Source of the DNA: Astrocystis sublimbata
Lineage: Eukaryota > Ascomycota > Sordariomycetes > Xylariales > Xylariaceae
Direction of reading: 5' to 3'
Length of the DNA stretch: 64,000 bases
NCBI GenBank assembly: GCA_022453515.1
Contig: JAJNNY010000004.1
Span: 496,001-560,000 of the forward strand
The position numbers and the translations under genes were made by a program. Position 1 is the stretch's first letter. Each line of letters starts with the position of its first letter. This document shows, in pieces, positions 45,920 through 56,666 of this stretch. The notes beneath the pieces are model-generated. The model had not been told where the DNA came from, did no database searches, and worked only from the letters and a program-made list of their open reading frames with translations.

Positions 45920-47558
45920 TTACATACGACTAGGTGGCCCGTTCCAGTCATCTCTCCTTAGCCGACAGAGCCAGGATTGCTTATGCGGAAGTGCAATTTG
46001 TCTCTCTTTCGCAAACCCCAAATCTTGAAGTAGGTCGATGAATCTAACACACATTAGTCACTGGCTATCGTCCGGCAGAATAGGAGACTAACGATATGTT
46101 ATCAACGCGAGGCTCCAGATAGATATTCATCGTGCGATTGTCTGCCTGCCAGCACCAATGTACGAGGCTGGACAACCACATCGACACTCTCCCTCTTGCC
46201 CATTCCTCACCAACCAAGACGTGCAGTCCTCTGTCGAAGTCCTGTGCATCGCTGCCCATATGATAACCTAGAGGATCCTCCTTGACCCAATAGATTTCAA
46301 AATAGCCAAACGGGACGCCGTCCCAGGACCCAATAACCGGGAACGAGTTTCGAGATCTCGACGCGTTGAAGAGGAATTCGTCGTCCCATTCGCCCCAGAA
46401 CTCAGACACGCGCTCCTTAGAGAACCATCGCTTTAATAATTCTTTGTCGGACAAACGGCAAAGGTTCACATGCTCGTTGCCCAGATCCCCCTTTCCGACA
46501 GGACCTATGTAAAAAACCGGATCCTGTGAAATGGATGTCACGCGGAAAGAGAGGTATTTCTTAACGTAGGGGATATAGCGGCAGTAAAACTGCTCTCCCA
46601 TGCGCGGTGGCTTCTGTCGACGTGGGTGCCGAACGTTGCTCGTCATGATATACTGCAGAGGGGGTGGTGGGTAGTATGTTGGCAGGTACGATGAGGTAGG
46701 ATTGGGGCTGAGAGGATGTGTTGGCGCTATTGTGATCTCCGTCGGTACCCTGGTTCCCGGAACGTCGACAGCCATGCCGGGAGAAGATCCGGCAGGTAAA
46801 GCTAGCCACTCGTCCTCGGGTCCATCGTCCAAGTCGCTCTTCTTCGATCGAACAGTCGGCCATTGCAATGGGGAAGACGGCGGCTGCGACTGCAAGGGCC
46901 TAGAGGGCTCCAGCTTGAAGAGAAACACACCAGTGGGAATCTGCCAAAACGCACGCCGACTGACAAACATATGGTCCCATCCCCACTCGTCATCACGCCC
47001 GCTGCCCACCGAAGTGTCGTAGCAACTGATCAGACCCATCCTTTCGAGTGGTGGGATCAGATTTTTGTCGCGGAAAACCCCATCTCGTTCGATCCTGATA
47101 ATCCAGTCGCCCTTGGGTTTCGCAAGCATGGGGGTGAGTTCAGCAGTCCTTTTGTACAGGAACGGTGCAGGCTCGGGTTGCTGAAAGTACCAATACAACG
47201 AAACCCACAGCATCAGCGCGACCTGGCGGGACGGGCTTACATGGGGCTTGAACGTGTTTTTGGGAGACGTGGCAGGCTCATGTATGGATATGGTATCATA
47301 GACCAAGGAAGGGCTGCTGAATGGAAGAGACCGCGTTGGGGCAATCGAGCTGGCATCATCAACCTCGCCCTCGAAAGCTACCGAAGGCTCGGGGCGCCCA
47401 TCGGTATCAACCTTGCGGTGTATGGCAGCCATCCATCCTGTGGGGATGGGCAGAGGATCTTGGCCCGGCTCTTCGCATTGGAATTCGTAGCCTTCCGAAC
47501 TAGGCAGCACTTTGAAGATCTGCCCATTAGGCAAGTGAACAACGGTCGGGGCCATCAT
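45920..47558 (-). CDS. siderophore-type hydroxyornithine acyltransferase (SidF/SidL-like)
   Basis: Two exons, 47558-46093 and 46043-45920, give 529 residues. The C-terminal GNAT-like domain has the family blocks FWGEWDDEFLFNASR, FPVIGSWDGVPFGYFEIYWV, and HMGSDAQDFDRGLHVLVGEE, then RTMNIYLEPRVDN followed by a helix into PHKQSWLCRLRRDDWNG. In Aspergillus the paralogues SidF and SidL acylate N5-hydroxyornithine for fusarinine-type and ferricrocin siderophores. The N-terminal half is a second, degenerate domain with IVH/VVHLPNGQ-like start and a Pro/Ser-rich insertion near 46640-46830, making it longer than SidF (about 460). No other siderophore gene is in view. Which acyl group it uses cannot be read here. 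Confidence 0.85.
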
Positions 47559-48910
47559 CCACAATGTCAAGAGGCCAGAAGACTAATTCAACTACCAAGG
47601 TAACCAGTCCTACGTGCAAGGGGTCGAGATGATATTCTTGAGGGTGGCAGCGTTTTGGGAGCCCCCTGAAGACGTAGACTGTACCTGCGGAAGGGGACAA
47701 GAAAGTACGTATAAGAACTATGTTCAATGAATCGTAGGCAGTTGGTCGTACTGATATGGTACCATTTGAATATACGTTAACACCAAGTTGATAAGGTAGT
47801 ATTGGATGCCGTGATAATGGTGTAGGTAGTTCAACCGGTCCGTGGTGTAGCAGTTTCGATTGGGCCCGAGTGGTGGAAGGGGATTTGTAAACAAAACACG
47901 CAGATAGGCCAATGCAGGCAGGCGAGAAGGCCAACGAGGATGGGAATCTCCAACGTCATGCTGTCACGGTGCCCCGGTGGTGACAACCTTACGATTGTTG
48001 TTGGTGGGGCCATGTGGCTCCTGCACCACCATCCAAGCAGCTTCATCTCGAGCGTCATGAGAGTAAACACAGATACCAAGGCGACGCTGAAACCAGTGTA
48101 GCAGCTTCCTACTTAAATACATAGGTAGCGATTAGTAATGAGGCTTACTTACGGTGTGCTTTCCAAATGAAAGAGTGAGTAGGTAGCACCCACTTTGGTT
48201 ACAGGCCACACACGAGACACATGCCGATAATCGGCCATTTACCACCTGCAGCTTTCAAAACGCGGGGTCAGGTGGTGGAAGGGGCCGAGGGGTGCGAGGT
48301 TCTACTTACATCAAGAATCAACACTAAATGTAAATCATGAATGGGGACTCACAGGCATGACAGGGTCAGGTGCAGCCGCTGCATGCATGAAATCTTGCAT
48401 TTGCCCAATGAGGAAACCTCAGCTACTACTCCTACCTAGTAGTACCTAGGAAGATTCGGAATCGACGTGCAAGACGTGTAAAAGCCAACAACTACCTAAT
48501 AAGAGACCACTTACCCGGGTAAGAGATAGGTGCACATATACTTAGGTACCCAATTGAAGATATAGCCAGCCTCTATACCATCTTCGCCCCTGCTTTGCTT
48601 CATCATCTCCCCCGTAATACATACCACCTCATGCTCACCACAGGTGGCATCGAATATAAGGGCAAGCCCCATTTTGTAGTATGTCATGAAGCAAGAGGCA
48701 CCGGATCGGTATCTGTAGGTAATCGAACGCCTGAGAAGCCTTGATTAAATTCTTAAAACTCACCGGATCATCTCGCATGCTCTGGAAATGATACAATAGG
48801 TAGCTAATTTCATACGTGAAAACCCGCGCGTCAAATCTATGTGCTGAGTCTACTACTCTCGCCGGTCTTATGTTAATATCCATCGCTTGCGATCGGGTAT
48901 CTGTGCCAAA
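47559..48910. other. intergenic upstream of the SidF-like gene
   Basis: No gene seen. I looked for the GATA-factor site ATCWGATAA expected for iron regulation and found none by eye; only isolated GATAA cores occur (e.g. near 47789). Confidence 0.4.
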
Positions 48911-50474
48911 TCATGAGTCTTTCTTGTCTTGCGTCTTCGTGTTGTCTTTGGTATCGCTCTTTCGCTCAGCCTCCCTGTCTGATTCATCGGCATCCTCATC
49001 TTCCTGTGCAGCCTCACGTCTCTTTCTCTTGCCATTCTCCTTCTCCAAAACGTTCTTGACTTCCTCGCCGCCCAAATCCTTCATCTCATCCCAGTCCACA
49101 TCGTACTCCTCGGCTATGATCCGGATCTCCTTGCGAAGGGAGTTGGCGTCCTGTGTGAGCGCTTCCCACTTCTGAGGCTGGAATCCCCGAGCCTGATACA
49201 AGACGTTCTGCCGCCGCGAGACCGTGATTTTCAATGCCGCCTGGTAGCTCAGCTCACGGCTGATGAACAAGAACCATAAATAACCGCCCATGACAGTCGT
49301 CAGTCCTGCTAGGTAGGTGACGGGCTCGACGAGATCCCAGCCCGCATCGGTGTGGAACGTGACATAGTACACAATAGCCCACCATCCCGTCAACGCCGCG
49401 AAGCCGGCTTGTGCTAGCCGATGAGCACCGCGATGCGCCATCAAGTCGCAATCTTGCTTGATCTTGGACAGGTTCTCGATTGTGCGAGAAAGCCGCCTCA
49501 GCTTCACGCGCATGTAGTATGTGCGATCATTGAAACTGGGCACATCGATGCGTATCTGCGCATCGAGGCCTTCGAGGTGGATGAGGAACTCGCGACCGCG
49601 CGCGGCGTCCCGGATGAAGTCGCCTATTTCGGTACTGGAAGACCAGCGAACCCAGTCTTGGTGTTCGGCCGGAGTCTTCTCGCCCTCACGGCCAAGGCCC
49701 GAGTATTGCGAGATATTGGAGTTGGACTTGTGTACGCGCTCGCCATCTTCGTCGCGCTCCGACCCCTCGGCGATGAAGTGCACGCTGGGCAGTTTCTCGT
49801 GTCCATCGCTGTCGTGGACAATGGGCAGTTCGGCTTGGATCAGTCGTTCGAGGTACGAGAGGGGTTGTTGGGGGTGTATCAGCAGTGCCAGCGGTTGTAT
49901 GTCTTCGTTCTGGGCGAGGGATCGAAATTCGCCCCTGTTGCCCTGTTCATCGTGTGTGGCGTCGAAGGGGAGAGGGATGATCAGTTTCAGGAGGCGTGTC
50001 GGAGTCGTCAGTAGTTTTCCTGAAATATCACTTATTAGGCTCGTATCCAGCGGTTGAAGTGTTTGTGTTTGTGTTTGTGTGCGGCATGCGACGAGTACCT
50101 TTGGTCATCTCCTTGTTCAAAGTACGATGAGACTCCTCAGCGGGTGGCTTGTCGGCGCCCTCCCTCTGCCATGGGCGTTTGATCTGGTTCCTGGTGGCTT
50201 CTTGTATGCTGGCTTTGACCTCTTTTTCCTGGGCGCGCTGGTCCTTGTCATTTTCGGCGTCGGCGTCAGTGGATTCATTCGTTCGGCGCGGCGAAGAAGT
50301 GAAGTGCCTAGGGCCGCAGCGGTACACGGACGGCAGCCATGTCTGGCATGTCTGGAGTCCCTGGATTTGAGATGACAGGCGGGATGATGCAAAGCTGCTT
50401 CCTTTGCAGCCAGCCAGCCGTCGAAAAGTCGACGCTGCTGTTAGCTGAGAGCACGCTCGGGCTGCATAGCGCAT
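48911..50474 (-). CDS. mitochondrial calcium uniporter (MCU)
   Basis: Two exons, 50474-50099 and 50019-48911, give 494 residues. The first 60 or so residues are Arg/Ser-rich and lack acidic residues, as in a mitochondrial targeting sequence. An MCU N-terminal domain follows ([19 protein letters not shown], then ELPIVHDS), a coiled-coil helix ([15 protein letters not shown]), two membrane segments ([17 protein letters not shown] and [18 protein letters not shown]) and the pore motif between them, [10 protein letters not shown], near residue 353. Conserved Asp and Glu of the DxxE selectivity filter are present. The protein forms the calcium channel in the inner mitochondrial membrane. The C-terminal 60 residues are highly charged and probably face the matrix. 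No EF-hand partner gene is in the window. Confidence 0.95.
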
Positions 50475-53400
50475 GTTTCCTTCTTCCCTGGACGGCGAGG
50501 ATGATGTCGACTGAGCTGCAATGGATGGTGTATGCGCAGTTGCTGGTGTATCCCGGTATGTGACGGAGTTATGTCACTGTTTCAGCCCGGTGTGATACAG
50601 AAGTTGAGGTTGTCTGTCCTTCTACCCAACCTTGGTGAGCGTGTCGTGTTGCGACCGTGTTGTGAGCGACGGGAGTTGACTCGACGATGGTACTATGTAG
50701 TATGTAGATGGTGCGCCAAACAGCGCAACAACGCATGGTTTCGGTGACGTCACGCTATCCCCCTGTGTTCCTGGTGCGCCAGGGCAGCAACGCCTATTGG
50801 CCAAGCATTGACTGACTGCCCTGTCGTAGCTCGAGCTGACCAGCCTACCGGATCGTCACTAATCATCAATAGACATTTATCATCCAACAATAGACGTCAA
50901 ACCGTCAGCCTACGAAATTGGCTTGAGTTGTCGCGAAATGGACCGTTTTTGTATAAAGCCAAGATCTGGTTACTAAATTTGGTCATAATGTTTCATTTGG
51001 CTGAATGGTCTGGGAAGACAATTGCGGTACGATCCGCGATATGTAGGAACCCACATGTTCTGTATGCAGAGATGAAGGTACTTCGAGGTTGCTTCCAGGA
51101 CAGTACGAATATTGCCCCACACGGACTTACTTTTCCAACTTGGCAAACCAAGTTTTCCAATCCTCCAGTTCACCAATACAAACTCGTACCTATCATCTAA
51201 ACGCGACTTGTAGCTGAGCGTTCTAGCTCAATAGTGCAACTGCTGTCTATCGGCGACATGCCACATTCTTGACGCGAAGTCGCTCATTTTCGTCTACCTT
51301 CGTTTGAATCACACAATACACAGCAACGATTCTTGGGGGTTTATTATCAGGAGGTCTTCATGCCCGTCGAAGACTTTTCCCCATCAATTAACCAGGCTAA
51401 GCTATGATGTAAAGCTAGGAGCAGCAGAGGCCGTCCGTGTTCATCGGTGTCGTGTGACCGCTGTCGTTTCCGCTCGAGCTTTATAGCCTGTCCAGGCGGA
51501 CTGAATGGACACTGGATAACTGACTAAAACCCGGCGCATGCGAAGCACGCGACCTTATAGAACGCGGTGGGTGGGATGGAACTTTCTGTCGCGTTGGGGG
51601 GGGGGGGGGGGGGGGGGGGGGTGGGTGCACCTCACCACTATCAGCAAACACAATCATTGTCATACGTCTCATGGTTGTCGATTACAAAAACAAAGAATTG
51701 GTCTTCACTCATTTCTCACACGTGACAACTGCGCATGTCGTACGAGTAGAGAAGACCAATAGCAACATCTAGTTCGAGGTTTTCACTTTGAGCCGCATCT
51801 AGCTACTTTTATGCCTCACATAAGCAAGCTTGGTCTAATGGCTTATTCGTCATCTCGTCTCCGTGTGGGCCCTTAGGGATTGTGACACCAAATTGCGCTT
51901 ACGCTTCACCTATACATAGAGATCTCCAGATGCTCCTCGGCTTGGACTCCCGAATAGTGCGTTCTTATGGCTGGCCAGATCACCACGAACTAGGTGCCGT
52001 ACGAGGCCCGACATGTTGGGCTAATCAACGTAGAACGCTGGCTGCGACGCTAGGGAATAGACGCCGGCTGTATATCACGCTGTTGCGCCGACACCAACCC
52101 GATTCTGGGCGTTTGTCCTCTCTAACACATGCCTGGGCGTTGTGGGAAGCGGCGTAACTTTTTTGAAGTCCAGCAGGCACTGCTGCGAAGCCTGAGTGTC
52201 TCACGGAGAAAGAATGGGTTTTGAAGCGCGGCTCAGTCTTACTTATACCTGATTCTCCGATCTGATTACCCAGGTAAACAGCATTGCTAAGATTCAAACC
52301 GTTGACGTTGCGAGGACAACCATACCCACTGACATACCTTACCTAATGGGTAGCTGACCGCTCAGCCTGCCCTATTATAGTTACTATATTTAGCAATGCT
52401 AACTGTCCCATGGCTTGAGGCTTGGCTTTTGAGCTAACGCCCTTGGGCGCCAGACTGAAACTTGATCGTAAGTTAGATCACCGGCAATTGGAGCAAGCCT
52501 TACAGTAGTCGTCTTTACCGGCCGAGAGAAGTCAACTGATTGGCGAAATTCCGCAATAACAACCCATAAATATCATATTTTGCGGGTCTAACAAGATTGG
52601 TGGTGAATTTGTGTTAGGTACCTATTTATGCTACAGTTGTGAATGAGCGGACTACAGCGGGGAGATGCTATCGAGTAGAGGCTAGGAAGAATGCGCACAT
52701 GAGGAAGAATCCCGTATACTGTAACCGCATTCTGTAATAGAGATTGCATCACGATGCATATGAAGGAGACATTTTCCATCAGTAAGTAAGTATGTCTCAA
52801 TATTTTCATTGGCTGGAGAAATTCATGGGATTGTACATTGGAACTCCACTTCAGCCACAGGCGAGGATAACTAACGCACGGCCGGTGTTGGCCCTTCATC
52901 TGCCAATTGATTCTACGAGTAGTGCAGAACCGGTCTCGTGGGTTCGGTATTATAGACGGCCAGACCGAATATCAGTGGGCTCACATGGATAGAACTGAGC
53001 TGGCCTCGCTGTCCCACTCGCTGTGCCGCGCCTTTGCTTAATAACGGTTTCGCAGTGTTTTGTATCACACCAAGCCTGGAGAAGGATGAAGTCTTTGGGG
53101 TCGAAACGTTGGTTCGGTACACAGAAGCACAATTCATGGTGTGCCATCTGTTTTTTGCAATCTGAAAAATCAGCCATCTGCGTACGTACTAAATATGCAC
53201 TGCTTCGTTCTGAGAGTTGAGGGGACCTGGAGGAAATACGCCTCAACCAGCTCGCGTTGCAGCTGAATGCTACCAGCAACAAGATGAGGCATAGGGCTGA
53301 CGTGAAGGGAGTTCGGGATCCCACCATTTCCACTGTCATATCATGTCAGGGTCGCCAGGCATCCATCCAGACCCCCAAACCCCCAGACCCCTCCCCGTTG

Positions 53401-53987
53401 GACGAGAAATCTATGACGGATCCTCACCTGCTCACGGATACCCAGTCCGTCATCTATTTCTCGTCCCTCCATGCCCTCGTGATATAAGTACCTAGGTGTG
53501 AACTAGGCATCAAGATGTAAACTAGGCAACAAGGTGCGACCCCAGACGATTGAAACGAAAACCCTGGGTAAATTAAAGTATCTGCGGCGTAGCTGCTATG
53601 CGGACCCTGGCTACAATAATACAAGGGCTAGCGGTGTGTTGTTCTTCGTCATACCCGAGATAGCGAGCGAGGTGAGTGTCCGGTAGTGGGGACGTGGAGT
53701 GGCTTCACCATGTTGCCAGCGGCGCAGCAGTTTTAGACCTCAAACCCGGTCTTGGTATCTTTGTGCTCCGTAAGCACCAAAATAGAATAGGGACAAATCC
53801 TACGGTCAGGATGTATCTTATATATTACAAGGTGCGAAGGCTCCTTCACGTCAAGTTGATGTACTCCGTAGTTGAACACAACAGATCCAACCCAGAAAGC
53901 CACCAACAACGTTCTTATCCAATCCTCCTCGCTTCAGCTATCAGCCTCATTACACAGGATTTCGGTATCCAGATCCAGATTCTCACC
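50475..53987. other. gene-poor region
   Basis: About 3.5 kb with no supportable gene. A run of 26 G lies at 51596-51621. Open frames of up to about 130 codons (50808-51200, 52950-53339) have no recognisable content or splice partners. Confidence 0.45.
51596..51621 (+). repeat. poly-G run (26 G)
   Basis: Uninterrupted G tract, flanked by GCGTT on the left and TGGGTGCACC on the right. Length may be imprecise because such runs are hard to sequence. Confidence 0.9.
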
Positions 53988-54227
53988 ATGGGTTTTCCGA
54001 CGGGCAACTTTTCCACCGATCTCCCGATCTACATCGGCATCGCTGCCGGTATAACCATTGCTGCCACCATCATCGTGTGTGCTGCGGCTCACTTTGGCCC
54101 CCGTCTGTGTGGAATGGGCCGGAAAGAGGCATGGCTGGCTGAGGATGTTGAAAAGCAAGCTTTCGATGCTTCAGGCCGTGGAAACGCACCCTTGATGGCA
54201 GGACAGTCAAATCACCCTCAATGGTGA
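53988..54227 (+). CDS. possible single-pass small membrane protein
   Basis: A 79-residue frame starts at a well-placed ATG (ctcacc ATG G). It has one hydrophobic segment, IYIGIAAGITIAATIIVCAA (about residues 14-33), preceded by a short NFSTDLP stretch with a glycosylation-type Asn and followed by a Gly/Arg-rich, then acidic, tail (MGRKEAWLAEDVEKQAFD). This is the make-up of a small type I/III membrane protein. The frame stays open upstream to 53676, so a longer start is possible. There is no family match I recognise; coding potential rests on the start context and the clean hydrophobic segment. Confidence 0.4.
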   Translation: MGFPTGNFSTDLPIYIGIAAGITIAATIIVCAAAHFGPRLCGMGRKEAWLAEDVEKQAFDASGRGNAPLMAGQSNHPQW

Positions 54228-55591
54228 TTGACGCCCTGACTTTTCGCCGCAACACCCCCAATCCAAAACGACAAGAAGGCATCATCAAGGCAGTCAGCAT
54301 CCTCATTGTCATATAAAGCGCCGATTCGCGACATCAGCAGTCGCCCAATCAACATGACCAGAGCTATTCGAAAGCCATAATATAGCAACATAGCCGCGGT
54401 TGGAAGCGCAGACATTCCGATGTTAGCGGTTGTGGAGTTTTCAAAATCATCACTCGCACCCACGCTACACGAAGAAGATCACAAAGCCATCATACAAACA
54501 GAGGACTGAATTGGAATCAGACCCCATATTCGACTCGACTCTCGGCACGCTTCTACCCAATTGAGGAACAGCAGTTCAAATAAGCTGCCCCATTGTCACC
54601 TAATCACCCAACAACACACCCATTTCATACAACCAGCTAGAGTCACGGGAAGTTATGAATGGTACTTAATGGCTGGAATGGTTTCTAGAGCCTGAACGTA
54701 AAGAAGTGATGGGATCGCCCACCGAGAGAAAATATCCCATTTGTATAAAGCGAAGATACCCAAATAGAATAGAATTACATGATTTTATCAAATACATTAT
54801 CTGAAATGAAATTCCACATTGAACTGGGCCGGATAGTGTACAGCTCGGACTATGTCCGTCTTCGTCGTATCACTGATCCATCCAGCCAGAGAGGCCTGGC
54901 CAAATCGGCCAACATAAAAGGAACAAAAATGAAGAGCACATGGCGTTTCAAATGGCATGTTAAGGTAGCTTTGGATCAGCTCAAAAGCTGTGCTTGGGGG
55001 TGGCCCAGAAGAGTTGTGTAGTGTGTCTCGCGGACACTAACTCCAAAGCCTCAACTGTAGGTACCTTAGGTAGTCTAGTCTGGTCATGAACTCACGCAAC
55101 AAGTGGAATGAATAAATAAAACAGAAGCTGGAACATTGGAACTTCCATATGTAACCTTGAAGGCACTAACCCATATAGGTCCTTACTGTACATACTGTAA
55201 GCATGCTCTCACAGGCGTCAGCCAGCTGTGACCTGGCCGCCAAGACCAACGTCATTGCAACCCGCCAAGGAGCTTGTCTGGGCCATGCATTCATTGCCCC
55301 TCCAACATCGAACTGAGGACGAACTTCAACTGGCAGACCAAACAATCCTGCTGCCTGACAAAGCGACGCAATCACGAGCTACCTACCTAAACTATCTACC
55401 TCCCTACACAAGCTATACCACATTGTCATTGACAAGCCGCGCCATTGCCCGAGAGTCACCCCCGATATACTGCCATCAAGAACGAAACCTCCTCCATTCA
55501 ATACCGAGGCAGAGAGAGACGGGCGCCTAAACCTCCCACGTACAAGCCGGTCCGCACAACAACAAACAACCACGCACGTCCGGCGGCGACC
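54228..55591. other. intergenic upstream of vps60
   Basis: No gene seen. The right end is the vps60 leader, C/A-rich near 55520-55590. Confidence 0.4.
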
Positions 55592-56233
55592 ATGAACCGC
55601 CTCTTCGGCAGCGCCCCCAAGGGGCCCAAGCCGACGCTGAACTCGGCCATCGGCAACATCGACACGCGGATATCCTCGGTGGACGTCAAGATCGCCAGCA
55701 TCAACGCCGAGCTGCAGACGTACCAGGCCAAGATGGCCAAGATGCGCGACGGGCCGGGAAAGTCGGCGCTCAAGCAGAAGGCGCTCAAGGTCCTGCAGCG
55801 CCGCAAGCAGTACGAGGCCCAGCGTGACCAGCTGCAGTCCCAGGTCTGGAACATGGAGCAGGCCCAGACCATGCAGGACAACCTCTCGGGCGTCATGACC
55901 ACCGTCGACGCCATGAAGACCACCCAGAAGGAGCTCAAGAAGCAGTACGGCAAGGTCGACCTCGACAAGATCGAGCGCATGCAGGATGAGATGGCCGACC
56001 TGCTCGACGTCGGCAACGAGATCCAGGAGACCCTGAGCAGGGGCTACGAGGTCCCCGACGACGTCGACGAGGCCGAGCTCGATGCCGAGCTCGAGATGTT
56101 GGGCGCCGAGATGGAGGCCGAGGGGGCCGGCGCCCTCGATGCTGGTGGCGTCCCGGACTTCATGCGCGACGAGGTTCCCGACTTTATCGACGAGCCGCCC
56201 GAGACATCAAAGGTGCAGGAGGCGGCGAGGTGA
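55592..56233 (+). CDS. vps60: ESCRT-III protein Vps60 (CHMP5)
   Basis: Single exon, 213 residues. The sequence follows Vps60/CHMP5 from end to end: MNRLFGSAPKGPKPTL, DTRISSVDVKIASINAEL, then DGPGKSALKQKALKVLQRR-type basic helix, QSQVWNMEQAQTMQDN, TTVDAMKTTQKELKKQY and KVDLDKIERMQDEMADLL, closing with YEVPDDVDEAELDAELEML. ESCRT-III subunits polymerise on endosomal membranes and help release vesicles into multivesicular bodies; the acidic C-terminal helix carries the Vps4/Vta1 contact. The start at 55592 has a good context (gcgacc ATG A) and leaves no extra residues. It converges on the F-box/WD40 gene, 433 bases between stop codons. Confidence 0.96.
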   Translation: MNRLFGSAPKGPKPTLNSAIGNIDTRISSVDVKIASINAELQTYQAKMAKMRDGPGKSALKQKALKVLQRRKQYEAQRDQLQSQVWNMEQAQTMQDNLSGVMTTVDAMKTTQKELKKQYGKVDLDKIERMQDEMADLLDVGNEIQETLSRGYEVPDDVDEAELDAELEMLGAEMEAEGAGALDAGGVPDFMRDEVPDFIDEPPETSKVQEAAR

Positions 56234-56666
56234 CGAGTTGTCCAGATTGCGTGGGTCGTTTTGGCTGTCTGCCCGCTGGCGGCCTCTCTCTTCAGCCTGG
56301 GCGGCTAGGTATTTTGATTTGCACGAGGTGGAATCGTGTGTCAGGGTGGATGGTGTGCAGCTACGGAGTTCATGGCGTTAAAAGAGGAAACAAATCCAAA
56401 TTTTGCTTCGGAAACAGGAGCAATTTGATAAGTTAAGAGTTGACCAATAACACATGATATTTTATCTTCGTCCACTTTGGACACGTTGTGCTGTAAATGT
56501 TATTTCGCTGCATATATCTACCTGACAGCTGTCACCGAGTGTGAAGTGTGAGCCGCCTTAGTAACATTTTTACATGAGCATCGTGACTCTCCCTCTCATC
56601 GCAGTCACCAATACCTGCCTGGAGCAATTCTATTTCCCCGATCGTTTCTCGGCTTCCATACCACTC
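56234..56666. other. 3' flank between convergent vps60 and F-box/WD40 genes
   Basis: AT-rich toward 56440-56520, presumably polyadenylation regions of both genes. No gene seen. Confidence 0.4.

Noticed and set aside
47527..47934. 135-codon minus-strand frame
   Set aside because: Overlaps the start of the SidF-like gene in another frame and has no recognisable content.
47559..48910. Iron-regulatory GATA sites upstream of the SidF-like gene
   Set aside because: No ATCWGATAA match by eye, only isolated GATAA cores.
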